Shown here: piece after piece, positions 53,157 to 61,628 of the stretch
Layout: the number at the start of each line of letters is the position of its first letter
How positions within the stretch are numbered: position 1 is the stretch's first letter
Origin: an uncultured Pseudanabaenaceae cyanobacterium
GTDB lineage: Bacteria; Cyanobacteriota; Cyanobacteriia; PCC-9006; JAAUQQ01
DNA length: 64,000 nt
Direction of reading: 5' to 3'
Assembly (NCBI GenBank): GCA_938002085.1
Contig: CALLAT010000112.1
Location: forward strand, 1 to 64,000
Made by a program: the position numbers and the translations under genes
Notes under the pieces: model-generated
Database searches by the model: none
The model's input: the letters and a program-made list of their open reading frames with translations, nothing else
Told to the model about the DNA's origin: nothing

Positions 53157-53876
53157 TTAAGGCCGGGGGCGAAGTAAGTCAGCTGCACCTGGCTCAGCGA
53201 GGGGCGGTGGAGCTGGGCGAGGGGACGTTTCTTCGACTGGACGGTTGGGCTGTATGGGCTCTGGGGCGGGCTCTGTCTCTTCTTGGGGGGGAGCTGGTTC
53301 AAAGAAAGCCGCAGGAATACGCGGATCGTAAAGACTGACGATTGTGTTGATCAGCTGTTCTCGTTGTTGACGGTCCATGGCCCGGACTGCCGCTCTATCC
53401 CCTGCAATGGGATTGGTTGTGAGTTTGCCGATGCTGGGGTAGGTCGATTCCCGCATGACTTCATGGATGCCTAGGTAGTCAGCCAGGGTCAACTTCCAGT
53501 CAAAGCGGGAGCGGGGAGATCGCCCCTTCCGAAAGTTGTGATACTCAATCATTCGCCGCACCAAGGTGTTACTTTCGCTGACCTCGCCGGTCACGCTACT
53601 GATGTATTGGTTTTCCAATGGCAGATTGGGAAGTTGCTCCTGGACTTCTTGCCAGATATCTTGGCGCCGACTACGTTGACTGACCTGGAGACTGTTGGCT
53701 TCGCGGGATGGAGCTTTGGGAGTGATGTGAGGCAGTTCTGCTGCAACGACGACGGTGGAGATGGCCATCATGGCACCGATGAGGGTTGCGGAGAGCCATC
53801 GATGGAGTTGAGGGGGAACGATTGCTGGGGGCCCAGAACGCGATCGCATCAAAAAAGGATGTAGTCGTTTTCCCAT
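53157..53876 (-). CDS. Uncharacterised exported or anchored protein
   Basis: 239 residues with one hydrophobic segment at about 27-46 (WLSATLIGAMMAISTVVVAAE), so exported or anchored. The middle is conserved-looking (DIWQEVQEQLPNLPLENQYISS, LTLADYLGIHEVMRE, NPIAGDRAAVRAMDRQQREQLINTIVSLYDPRIP in parts). The tail is Pro/Glu-rich. No family I can name. It lies immediately upstream of the DUF1818 gene and probably shares its transcript. Confidence 0.66.
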   Translation of the reverse strand: MGKRLHPFLMRSRSGPPAIVPPQLHRWLSATLIGAMMAISTVVVAAELPHITPKAPSREANSLQVSQRSRRQDIWQEVQEQLPNLPLENQYISSVTGEVSESNTLVRRMIEYHNFRKGRSPRSRFDWKLTLADYLGIHEVMRESTYPSIGKLTTNPIAGDRAAVRAMDRQQREQLINTIVSLYDPRIPAAFFEPAPPQEETEPAPEPIQPNRPVEETSPRPAPPPLAEPGAADLLRPRP

Positions 53877-54064
53877 GGGAGTTGTTTCGGTGTTGTGGCG
53901 ATGACTGGCTACCTTGCCGGGGCTCTTTCATCTTACTGAAGGTCACGCGCGGCTGGCTGTGGCTGTCATTACTGGTGCAATGGCCCCAAGCCTGTCTGCA
54001 TTGCTGCGGACAGATACATCACGGGAGGCTGGGAGTTTGATGGCTTAAAAGACCGTGGATATAG

Positions 54065-54104
54065 CAAGAGGGCCAGTGCATTTATAAATGCACTGGCCCT
54101 CTTG
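54065..54104. terminator. 40-bp perfect palindrome after rpoZ
   Basis: Positions 54065-54084 are the exact reverse complement of 54085-54104, with arms CAAGAGGGCCAGTGCATTTA. It lies 39 bp beyond the rpoZ stop and would make a 20-bp stem with almost no loop. Confidence 0.85.
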
Positions 54105-54142
54105 AAGTTGCTCAGCATCAACTTGTCAAAATATCCAGAGGA

Positions 54143-54370
54143 CTAGTCGCCGATAATTTCGGGCTGGGTGAGTTCGTCAGACATCTCGATGATGGCGCGC
54201 ATGACGGGCTTAATGCCGGAGTCTTCATTGCTCTCGAAGTCCTCATAGCGACGGCGTTTGGCGCGGTTGGCAACCTGTACCGTGATGCGGTAGCGGTTGG
54301 ACGCAGCGCTGATTAGCTCTTCTGCGCGAACCATCAGCTGGGAGGACTCGAAGTTAGGACGCTTAGCCAT
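54143..54370 (-). CDS. rpoZ: RNA polymerase omega subunit, cyanobacterial type
   Basis: 75 residues. The start [20 protein letters not shown] and the middle [23 protein letters not shown] are the cyanobacterial omega signature. It binds the beta-prime subunit and aids core assembly and sigma recruitment. Monocistronic, with a palindromic terminator. Confidence 0.94.
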   Translation of the reverse strand: MAKRPNFESSQLMVRAEELISAASNRYRITVQVANRAKRRRYEDFESNEDSGIKPVMRAIIEMSDELTQPEIIGD

Positions 54371-54535
54371 GAACTTGCCAAAAACAATACTGTCTCTATC
54401 TTAACCGGCTTTCAGCGAGACTAGGCGAAGGGCAGTGATGGCTTTCTGACCTGAATGCTGGAAGCCTTAACGAAAGAGCGGTGACTTGATTTTGTAAACG
54501 CCCACAGACTTTGGTTCGAAACCCCAATGGCGATC

Positions 54536-54862
54536 TTAGAAAAAGAAGCCTGATTTACCCCATTGGGGAGCTGCTGTATCTACGCCGTAGCCCGGAGCAT
54601 TGACGGGAAAAACCTGGGTAAACACACCATCGACCAAGATCTTCATTCGCTTGGCAAGGCGGAGTTTTGCAACGGGTTCGCGAATGCAGTCGATCGCGCG
54701 AATTAAGTCTTCGGCGGTGCGGGCGTCATCGCAGGTGATGCGCAAGGTGCCCCAGCGGCGGGAGAGATGGCAGTTTTGTAGAACGGCGATCGCCCGATAC
54801 TCTTCGGGGTCCTCACGGTAAAAGTCGAGAATTAGGCGGACAAGTTGGTTGCTGAAGTTCAT
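54536..54862 (-). CDS. Conserved hypothetical protein
   Basis: About 108 residues from the ATG at 54862 (an ATG at 54877 gives 113). Contains LVRLILDFYREDPEEYRAIAVLQNCHLSRRWGTLRITCDD in parts and EPVAKLRLAKRMKILVDG. No membrane or signal segment. I cannot name the family; it looks conserved rather than spurious. It lies upstream of rpoZ on the same strand, 165 bp away. Confidence 0.66.
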   Translation of the reverse strand: MNFSNQLVRLILDFYREDPEEYRAIAVLQNCHLSRRWGTLRITCDDARTAEDLIRAIDCIREPVAKLRLAKRMKILVDGVFTQVFPVNAPGYGVDTAAPQWGKSGFFF

Positions 54863-55273
54863 GGGCCAAGCCACCATTTGCGCGATGGAAGAATGTAATA
54901 AAACTCAAACAAAACTAAAGAGATTTCCTGGGTTATTCAAAGGAAATAGCCTTTGAGAACTTTGCCTTGCTGGGAATCAGTAGACCCTGAGCTGCAAGGG
55001 GGAGAGCTTTGTTAGTTCAGAACGGTCTGGAGCAGCGATGAAAATGTTGATCTCTGCAAAGTTCAGACTGGCCTTGAATCATTGATACCCCAAGGATTTG
55101 TAGATCGGGCGAACCGCAAAAAGAGTTAACGCGGAAGAGGGAAGTCTGAAATGAAAGTTCAGCTTATTTTGTGGAAGAAATTCGATCTATCCGTTAAGGA
55201 CTGCGATTCAGATTTTAATTAGAGAGAGAATTTTGGCAGCTTCGTTCAACCTGAATTCTTGCTATTGGTTTAA

Positions 55274-55402
55274 GAGGTTGTTTGAAAAGACATTTGGCTG
55301 TAGCAAATGACTCTGCGGTGCGTCGCAGACAACGGAATCCACATGATGTGGGCTTGATTCAAGCTGCAAATTTGACGCTTGGCCGAATTTTCAAACAACC
55401 TC
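55274..55402. mobile_element. MITE-like element with 15-bp inverted ends and TAA duplication
   Basis: 129 bp bounded by GAGGTTGTTTGAAAA (55274-55288) and its perfect inverted copy TTTTCAAACAACCTC (55388-55402). Both sides are flanked by TAA (55271-55273 and 55403-55405), consistent with a 3-bp target duplication as in IS5-type TNA targets. No transposase is inside. The right end recurs at 40699-40724. It lies upstream of the Hsp70-like gene. Confidence 0.72.
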
Positions 55403-55507
55403 TAACGAAGAACATCTTTGATTCTGAAGAAATGAGACAATTCTCAAGCATTGTTCTTTTTTAAGAATCGTTGCGGCTGTTTACTCCTCTCTACATCGCC
55501 ATCGCCC

Positions 55508-57085
55508 ATGAGCCTCGCAATTGACTTTGGCACGAGCAACACAGTGGTTGCTCGCTGGAATCCAGTGACGCAGCAAGCGGAGACGGTGGCTTTACCGGGG
55601 GTAAGTCTGTCCCAGGGCGGGAGCCCGCCCCTGGTGCCCAGTTTGGTTTATTGGGAGCAGGAAGGGACTGTTATTGGCCAGGCAGTGCGCGATCGCGGCC
55701 TTGATCTCAAGAATGACCCCCGCTTTTTCCGAGGCTTCAAGCGGGGCATTGGCTCCGATGTGCAGGGCTTTTTGCCCGAGCTGGATGGCAAAAGTCTTAG
55801 CTTCGAGGCCATTGGTGAAGCCTTCTTGCAACAGACCCTGTCGGCGGTGAAGCAGGTGCCCCTGCCGTTGGATTCCCTGGTCGTGACCGTTCCGGTGGAT
55901 AGCTTTGAGGCTTACCGCCACTGGCTTGGTTCCGCTCTGGGGGATGCGGTAGAGAATGTGCGCATGCTGGATGAGCCCACGGCGGCGGCGCTGGGTTACG
56001 GCATGGCAGATTGCGATTTACTCCTCGTCGTCGATTTTGGTGGGGGAACCTTGGATCTGTCTCTGGTGCAGCTGGAGCGGGAGCAGGTTAAAAAGGCCAC
56101 GGGGTTTGTACTTAAGTGGGGCCAGAAGGATTTTTCTGAGCAGTCGGCTCAGCGGGTGGAGGTGGCCAAGGTTCTGGCTAAGGCAGGACAGAACCTGGGC
56201 GGGACGGATTTGGATGGCTGGTTGGCGGAGGCTTTGGGCCAGCAGCATGGCTTTGAACCCACGCCCCTGGTGACGCGATTGGCGGAGCGCATGAAGATTT
56301 CCCTATCGCTTCAACAGGATGCCAGCGAGACCTATTTTGATGACGAGAGTTTTGAAAGCTATGAATTGAAGGCTAGTCGCGAGCAGTTTGAAGCGTTGCT
56401 GCGGTCGAAGGGATTCTTTGAACAGCTGGATAAGGCGATGGAGCAGGTGCTCCAGCAGGCCCGCCGCCAAGGCGTGAAGGTTGATGATATTGAAGGGGTT
56501 TTACTCGTTGGTGGTACGAGCCAGATTCCGGCGGTGCAAGATTGGCTCAAGGGCTACTTTGAGGAAGGCAAGATTCGCAGCGATCGCCCTTTCGAAGCGA
56601 TCGCCCAGGGAGCCCTACAACTGGCCCAAGGCATCGAAATCAAGGACTTCCTCTATCACCGCTACGGCATTCGCTATTGGAACAACCGCATTAACGGCCA
56701 TGATTGGCATCCCATTATTCAGGCCGGGCAGTCCTATCCCATGCCGGAGCCGGTGATGTTTACCTTTGGGGCCTCGGTGGAGAATCAGCCGGGCATCGAG
56801 GTGGTGCTGGGAGAACTGGGGGCGGAGACCAGCACGACGGAGGTTTACTTCGATGGTGATCGCCTCATCACACGCAGTCTGGCTACGGGGCAATCGGCAG
56901 TGCAGCCCTTGAACGATAAGGATGGATCCAGGGTGATTAACCTGGACCCCTTTGGCAATCCGGGAGTGGATCGGATTCAGGTGTTCTTCCGCGTCGATGG
57001 CGATCGCTTCCTGCGCATGACGGTAGAGGATGTCCTAACGCTTAATACTCTGGTGGATGACCAGGTGGTGTTGCAATTGTCCTAG
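55508..57085 (+). CDS. Hsp70-like ATPase without canonical substrate-binding domain
   Basis: About 526 residues from the ATG at 55508 (the longest frame begins at 55451). Actin/Hsp70 fold: phosphate-1 AIDFGTSNTVVARW, DEPTAAALGYG, phosphate-2 VVDFGGGTLDLSL, and the adenosine motif GVLLVGGTSQIP. The C-terminal ~150 residues form a short beta region (FTFGASVENQPGIEVVLGELG) instead of the full peptide-binding and lid domains of DnaK. Probably a divergent chaperone of the HscC/YegD sort. Convergent with the DNA methyltransferase gene, 26 bp apart. Confidence 0.88.
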   Translation: MSLAIDFGTSNTVVARWNPVTQQAETVALPGVSLSQGGSPPLVPSLVYWEQEGTVIGQAVRDRGLDLKNDPRFFRGFKRGIGSDVQGFLPELDGKSLSFEAIGEAFLQQTLSAVKQVPLPLDSLVVTVPVDSFEAYRHWLGSALGDAVENVRMLDEPTAAALGYGMADCDLLLVVDFGGGTLDLSLVQLEREQVKKATGFVLKWGQKDFSEQSAQRVEVAKVLAKAGQNLGGTDLDGWLAEALGQQHGFEPTPLVTRLAERMKISLSLQQDASETYFDDESFESYELKASREQFEALLRSKGFFEQLDKAMEQVLQQARRQGVKVDDIEGVLLVGGTSQIPAVQDWLKGYFEEGKIRSDRPFEAIAQGALQLAQGIEIKDFLYHRYGIRYWNNRINGHDWHPIIQAGQSYPMPEPVMFTFGASVENQPGIEVVLGELGAETSTTEVYFDGDRLITRSLATGQSAVQPLNDKDGSRVINLDPFGNPGVDRIQVFFRVDGDRFLRMTVEDVLTLNTLVDDQVVLQLS

Positions 57086-57111
57086 CTTTGAACAGCTCTG
57101 TGGAGTCGAAG

Positions 57112-58041
57112 CTAAAGCGCATTCCTAGCCCAGAACAGGCCATCTTCATAGCCCTGAATTGTGGGATTGCTCTCTGCGAGATCCAACCGCTTTTGCGCCA
57201 GGCAGCAGTAGGTCAAGTCCTGCTCAATGCCAATGAAGCGTCGGCCCAGCTTTTTGGCCACCACAGCCGTTGTGCCTGAGCCGAGGAATGGATCGAGGAT
57301 GACATCTCCAGGGTTGCTGCTGGCTAGCAACAGTTTGGCGAGTAGCTTCTCCGGCTTCTGCGTCGGATGGTCGGTGTTCTCGGGCATGGACCAAAAAGGC
57401 ACGGTCAGATCAGTCCAAAGGTTTGAGGCACTGGTGAGGCGATAGTTACCGCTGTCTGTTTCCTCCCAATCTTTGGGTTGACGCTGGGCGTTGCGATAGG
57501 GGGCAACGACTTTGCGCTTGAGGCGAACAGCTTCGGCATCGAAGCTGTAGTCGTTGGAGACGGTGCAGAACCAAATGTCTTCGGAACAGTTTTTCCAGTT
57601 TGTTTTAGCGCCGCGCCCTTTTTCCCGCTCCCAGGTGATGCGGTTGCGAACGATGAGGTGTTTCTCGGCGATGCGCTGGAGGGCTCCCGATGATTTCCAG
57701 TCACCGCAGATGTAAACCGTGGCGGTGGGCTTGAGTGTCTTGAGTACTTGGGGAAACCAGGATTCGAGCCAGTCGTAATAGTCGTCGTTGGAGCGTTCGC
57801 GGAAGGTTTTGCCGTTGAAGGACTTGGTCAGGTTGTAGGGCGGGTCGAGAAAGAGTAGGTCAACACATTGGGTCGGAAGCCAGCCCAGGAGATCGAAGAG
57901 ATTGTGATGGAGGATGCGATCGCCCACAGTCTCAAAATCTACAGGCCCATTGAGCGACAGCAATTGGGGAGCAAGCGTTTCCCGTTCACCCTCGTTGAGG
58001 ATGAGCGTTCGATTGCGGGGGGCGCGGCGCTTGCCGTTCAC
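57112..58041 (-). CDS. Solitary site-specific DNA methyltransferase, beta class
   Basis: 309 residues. The catalytic motif IV LFLDPPYNLTKSF (near residue 66) precedes the SAM motif I DPFLGSGTTAVVAKKLG (near 252), the order of beta-class amino-methyltransferases (N6-adenine or N4-cytosine). WEREKGRGAKTNWKN and PFWSMPENTDHPTQKPEK are further landmarks. No restriction gene is adjacent. It resembles the conserved solitary methyltransferases of cyanobacteria; GGCC is one candidate target, but sequence does not settle it. Stop faces the Hsp70-like gene. Confidence 0.87.
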   Translation of the reverse strand: MNGKRRAPRNRTLILNEGERETLAPQLLSLNGPVDFETVGDRILHHNLFDLLGWLPTQCVDLLFLDPPYNLTKSFNGKTFRERSNDDYYDWLESWFPQVLKTLKPTATVYICGDWKSSGALQRIAEKHLIVRNRITWEREKGRGAKTNWKNCSEDIWFCTVSNDYSFDAEAVRLKRKVVAPYRNAQRQPKDWEETDSGNYRLTSASNLWTDLTVPFWSMPENTDHPTQKPEKLLAKLLLASSNPGDVILDPFLGSGTTAVVAKKLGRRFIGIEQDLTYCCLAQKRLDLAESNPTIQGYEDGLFWARNAL

Positions 58042-58375
58042 TGGCCTGACTCCTGGGGCTGGGTAAGTTCAAGATGGATTGGCATGGTTGCGAATGCCAG
58101 CAAGGCATGGCGCTTTGGACAAGATGGATAAAACTCCATAAAAAAGACTACTAGCTCATCCAGGGGAAAACCCATAGGGATAGATCAACTCGGGATCTAT
58201 GGGATTTCCAAGAAGCTGCGCGATCGCCCATGAAACCATAGAATATGTCTAATTTTGACAGCGTGTAGGTAGTGATCCCCATTGAGCCAGCTGAAAAGCT
58301 TGGGTTTCCCTGGGGTGAAATATCTTCCCTTTGCAGCTGACCCCTTTGAAGACTTCCACCGGTGTAAGGGATTCC
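58042..58375. other. 334-bp divergent intergenic region
   Basis: Lies between the DNA methyltransferase and parA. It includes a weak hairpin near 58170-58205 (CCCATAG...CTATGGG, with inner ATAGATC/GATCTAT). It holds the promoters of both genes; no gene seen. Confidence 0.5.
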
Positions 58376-59338
58376 ATGGCCCAAATTATCGCAACCACGA
58401 ACATGAAAGGCGGTGTGGGTAAAACCACCCTCTGCGTTAACTTGGCTGCCTGCCTGGCTCGCAACTTCAACAAGCGAGTGCTGGTCGTGGACCTCGATAC
58501 TCAAATCAGTGCCACCCTCAGCCTCATGTCTCCCCAGGATTTTGTGAAATGCCGCAAGGAAAAGCGCACCCTGCGGCAGCTGATCAGCCAGGTGGTCCAG
58601 CCGGAAGGCACCCAGCTGCATGAGACTGCGGATGTGATTCGCTCCTATGTTTGTCAGCAGAAGGATTTGTCTCTGCTACCCGGCGACTTGGACCTCTACG
58701 ACGATTACATGGTCTCTGCTGCGCTCCACCGTGAGGCACTGAAGCAAGCTGGGGAAGATGGTGCTGCCTCAGACGGAGACTTTGAGGGAGCCTGGAGCAA
58801 TTTTGAGAGTGGGCTGATTAAGAAGATATTGGCTCCCATTGAAAAGGACTACGACTTCATCATTCTCGACTGTGCGCCAGGCTATAACTTGCTGACCCGT
58901 AGCAGCTTTGTGGCCAGTGACTTCTACATTCTGCCTGCGAAACCAGAACCCCTTTCAATCGCAGGCATTCAGCTGCTCCAGCGACGCATCGCTCGGCTGC
59001 GCCAAAATTATGAAGACGCCCCGGAGCCGATGAATATTGAGCTCCTGGGCATTGTCTTCACCATGTCTGGCAATCTGTTCACCAGCCGCTATTACAACCA
59101 GGTGATGAAGCGGGTTCAGCAGGATTTTGCTGAGCATCAGGTGTTCAAGACTCAAATTCCCAATGACACCCAGGTGGCGCGAGCGGTAGATACCTTTAAG
59201 CCGGTGGTGATTAGCAATCCCACGACGTCGGGGGCTAAGGCGTTCGTTAAGTTAGCGGGCGAGATGCTAGAGAAGCTAGATTTCTTGATGGGCGTAAAGG
59301 ACCAGAAGAGCGGTATGAGCCTGGCTTCTATGGATTGA
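58376..59338 (+). CDS. ParA/Soj family ATPase
   Basis: 320 residues from the ATG at 58376 with TAAGGG upstream. Deviant Walker A KGGVGKTT (Lys11 signature and Lys16), switch I VVDLDTQISATLS, and Walker B FIILDCAPG. ParA ATPases position DNA or large cargo on the nucleoid. No parB-like gene follows, so it is an orphan; cargo positioning or plasmid-like partitioning are both open. The signature lysine is present, unlike McdA of carboxysomes. Confidence 0.86.
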   Translation: MAQIIATTNMKGGVGKTTLCVNLAACLARNFNKRVLVVDLDTQISATLSLMSPQDFVKCRKEKRTLRQLISQVVQPEGTQLHETADVIRSYVCQQKDLSLLPGDLDLYDDYMVSAALHREALKQAGEDGAASDGDFEGAWSNFESGLIKKILAPIEKDYDFIILDCAPGYNLLTRSSFVASDFYILPAKPEPLSIAGIQLLQRRIARLRQNYEDAPEPMNIELLGIVFTMSGNLFTSRYYNQVMKRVQQDFAEHQVFKTQIPNDTQVARAVDTFKPVVISNPTTSGAKAFVKLAGEMLEKLDFLMGVKDQKSGMSLASMD

Positions 59339-59360
59339 CACCCTCAAAATATTGATGCAC

Positions 59361-59430
59361 GTAGGGGCGGGGTCTTCCCGCCCTATGCTCGGCGATTGCA
59401 AACAGCCGGGCGGGAGGACCCCGCCCCTAC
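59361..59430. repeat. Long GC-rich inverted repeat between parA and aroA
   Basis: 23-bp arms (59361-59383 and 59408-59430; GTAGGGGCGGGGTC... and ...GACCCCGCCCCTAC) with one mismatch and a 24-bp loop. It belongs to the GTAGGGGCGGG-type palindromes dispersed in cyanobacterial genomes. Positioned between convergent genes, it can serve as terminator for both. Confidence 0.82.
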
Positions 59431-59442
59431 CAGGGTTGGAAT

Positions 59443-60795
59443 CTATTTGGTCTGGCAGACCTCTTCTAGGGTTTCGAAGAAATTGGGATAGGAGATGGAG
59501 GCGGCTTCGGCACGGGCAATGGTGGTTGTGCCCTTTGCGACGGCAGCTGCGATCGCCAGGCTCATGGCAATGCGATGGTCCGTGTAGCTATCCAGCTTGG
59601 CTCCGTTCAGCGGGCTCCCGCCAGTAATTTCCATGCCATCGGGATGCTCGATGACTTTGGCTCCCATGTCGGTGAGTTGCTTCGCCATGACTGCTAGGCG
59701 ATCGCTTTCCTTAACTCGCAGCTCCGCCGCATCCTTGATCACCGTTGTCCCTTCCGCAAAGGCCGCTGCTACCGCCAGGATAGGCACCTCATCGATCAAG
59801 CGAGGAATGATGTCGCCGCCAATCTCGCAGGCTTTTAACTGGGCATAGCGGACCTTGAGGTCCGCCACGGGCTCACCGGCCACCTCTCGTTCATTCAGCC
59901 GCTCAATGTCGGCATTCATCATTTCTAAGGCTTCGAGGATGCCAACCCGAGTGGGATTGACGCCCACGTTCTCAATCACCAGCTCAGAGCCGGGCACAAT
60001 GCTTGCTGCCACCAGCCAGAAGGCTGCGGAGCTTATGTCTCCTGGGACCACAACCTTTTGGCCGGTAAGGGTGGCTGGACCGGTCACTGTGACGCTACAG
60101 GTTGCGGCATCCACATCCACTTGGGCTCCAAAGGCTCGCAGCATCCGCTCACTATGGTCGCGGGAGAGGTGAGGCTCCGTCACCGTGGTCTTTCCAGGGG
60201 TCATTAGGCCCGCCAGCAATACACAAGACTTCACCTGGGCCGAGGCAATGGGGGATTGATAATGGCTGGGTTTCAGGGTTTGCCCTTGGATGGCTAGGGG
60301 GGCCAGGCTGTTGTCTTTGCGTCCCCAGATTTGTGCTCCCATCTGCTGGAGTGGCTTGACCACGCGGGACATGGGGCGCGATCGCAGTGAGTCATCTCCT
60401 GTGACCGCGAAAAAGCGATCGCCATGGGAGGCCAAAATACCCAGCATCAGCCGCAGGGTTGTGCCAGAATTGCCCGCATCCAAAACACTGGTGGGTTCCT
60501 GGAGGTTCCCTAGACCAACGCCCTCGACCACAACATGCTCAGGATTCAAGTCTGAAATCTTGACCCCCATCTTGCGGAAGCAAGCGGCAGTGCTTTGGGG
60601 GTCTTCCCCCACTAGGAGGCCTTCGATTTCGGTGGTGCCTGAAGCCAGGGCTCCCAGCATCAATGCCCGGTGGGATATCGATTTATCCCCCGGTACCCGA
60701 ATCTTGCCCTGGAACGTTAGTCCATTCTCAGGAGGATTAATGTGAAGGACCGTTTGATCTTCAGTGTTTTCGAGCAAGACGAGGGCATTGACCAT
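59443..60795 (-). CDS. aroA: 3-phosphoshikimate 1-carboxyvinyltransferase (EPSP synthase)
   Basis: 450 residues. It joins shikimate-3-phosphate and phosphoenolpyruvate in the shikimate pathway. It starts [20 protein letters not shown] and has [15 protein letters not shown]. The four motifs used to define class II enzymes are present: GDKS, SAQVK, RDHSE and NPTR. Class II enzymes are often glyphosate-tolerant, so that property is possible but not shown. Monocistronic, cytoplasmic. Confidence 0.95.
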   Translation of the reverse strand: MVNALVLLENTEDQTVLHINPPENGLTFQGKIRVPGDKSISHRALMLGALASGTTEIEGLLVGEDPQSTAACFRKMGVKISDLNPEHVVVEGVGLGNLQEPTSVLDAGNSGTTLRLMLGILASHGDRFFAVTGDDSLRSRPMSRVVKPLQQMGAQIWGRKDNSLAPLAIQGQTLKPSHYQSPIASAQVKSCVLLAGLMTPGKTTVTEPHLSRDHSERMLRAFGAQVDVDAATCSVTVTGPATLTGQKVVVPGDISSAAFWLVAASIVPGSELVIENVGVNPTRVGILEALEMMNADIERLNEREVAGEPVADLKVRYAQLKACEIGGDIIPRLIDEVPILAVAAAFAEGTTVIKDAAELRVKESDRLAVMAKQLTDMGAKVIEHPDGMEITGGSPLNGAKLDSYTDHRIAMSLAIAAAVAKGTTTIARAEAASISYPNFFETLEEVCQTK

Positions 60796-61136
60796 TGGGC
60801 TAGACTGGGCGCGACGGTAGCTATCCTACCGTTTTGCTGGCCTCCACTTTGGCTGGCACCCATTTCGTTAGCAGCCCTGAACGACCGAGTTTGCCCCCCT
60901 CCCGGTTGCCCCTCGTAAGGACGAGCCATTTTGGCTGGTCACTGTGTAACCGTTGTGCGGACAATTTCCGCTGCAGCTAAACGCAGGCCTTTGGCCGCTC
61001 TACTCAACCGCAATTCAGTCACGGTCTTGAAGTGAGACTGAGTCGAATCCTGAAGCGATTCCTGAATTGCTCCCTAGACAGGGTACGGATGAGCAGAGCC
61101 CATGCTGCCCGGACATTGTTTCTAAGTTCCCCTTCC
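60796..61136. other. 340-bp divergent intergenic region
   Basis: Between aroA and the 61137 gene. No gene, repeat or strong hairpin seen. Confidence 0.45.
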
Positions 61137-61616
61137 ATGATCACTTACCCTCGTAAGCCGATTAGCTTGTCGCTAACGTCTTCTGATCTTTGCCTCGATA
61201 ACAAATTAGAAACAGCCGCAACGCTTTATCAGAAAGGCAATGATTGCTTTCACCTGTTGCTGACGGAGCCTGCTTTATCGGAGTTTGATTTGCCGGGCTC
61301 TGGGGTTGCTACGGCGGCACAGCCTCGTTTGCTGTGGCTTGAGATATCACCTTACCGCTTGATCATGACCATGCAGAGCAACGGTCGCTTTAGCTATCGT
61401 CACTGGCTAGAGCGAGGGATCTACGGCATGAGCCGGTACTGGTTGCAGGATGAATCGTTAGGGCAAGGGGGACAGGTGAGGCTGCGAAACTTTACTCGCC
61501 AGTTGGAGTTTGATGGGGACCCGCTACCGACTTCTCTGTCTGTGGAGTATGAACTGTGGGCTAACCGCGTCCAGATGGGGCGCTATGCGCTGAATTTAGA
61601 AATTCATCACGACTAG
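61137..61616 (+). CDS. Uncharacterised protein
   Basis: About 159 residues from the ATG at 61137; the frame is open from 61032 and an ATG at 61089 is another option. Beta-rich with a conserved-looking C-terminal part (PRLLWLEISPYRLIMTMQSNGRFSYRHWLERG in parts, LEFDGDPLPTSLSVEYELWANRVQMGRY in parts). No signal peptide. Family not recognised. Convergent with the GGDEF gene, 12 bp apart. Confidence 0.64.
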   Translation: MITYPRKPISLSLTSSDLCLDNKLETAATLYQKGNDCFHLLLTEPALSEFDLPGSGVATAAQPRLLWLEISPYRLIMTMQSNGRFSYRHWLERGIYGMSRYWLQDESLGQGGQVRLRNFTRQLEFDGDPLPTSLSVEYELWANRVQMGRYALNLEIHHD

Positions 61617-61628
61617 CCCTTGCGATCG

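Noticed and set aside
58376..59338. Considered as the carboxysome-positioning ATPase McdA
   Set aside because: The ATPase carries the classical signature lysine (KGGVGKTT), which McdA lacks, and no McdB or carboxysome gene is adjacent.
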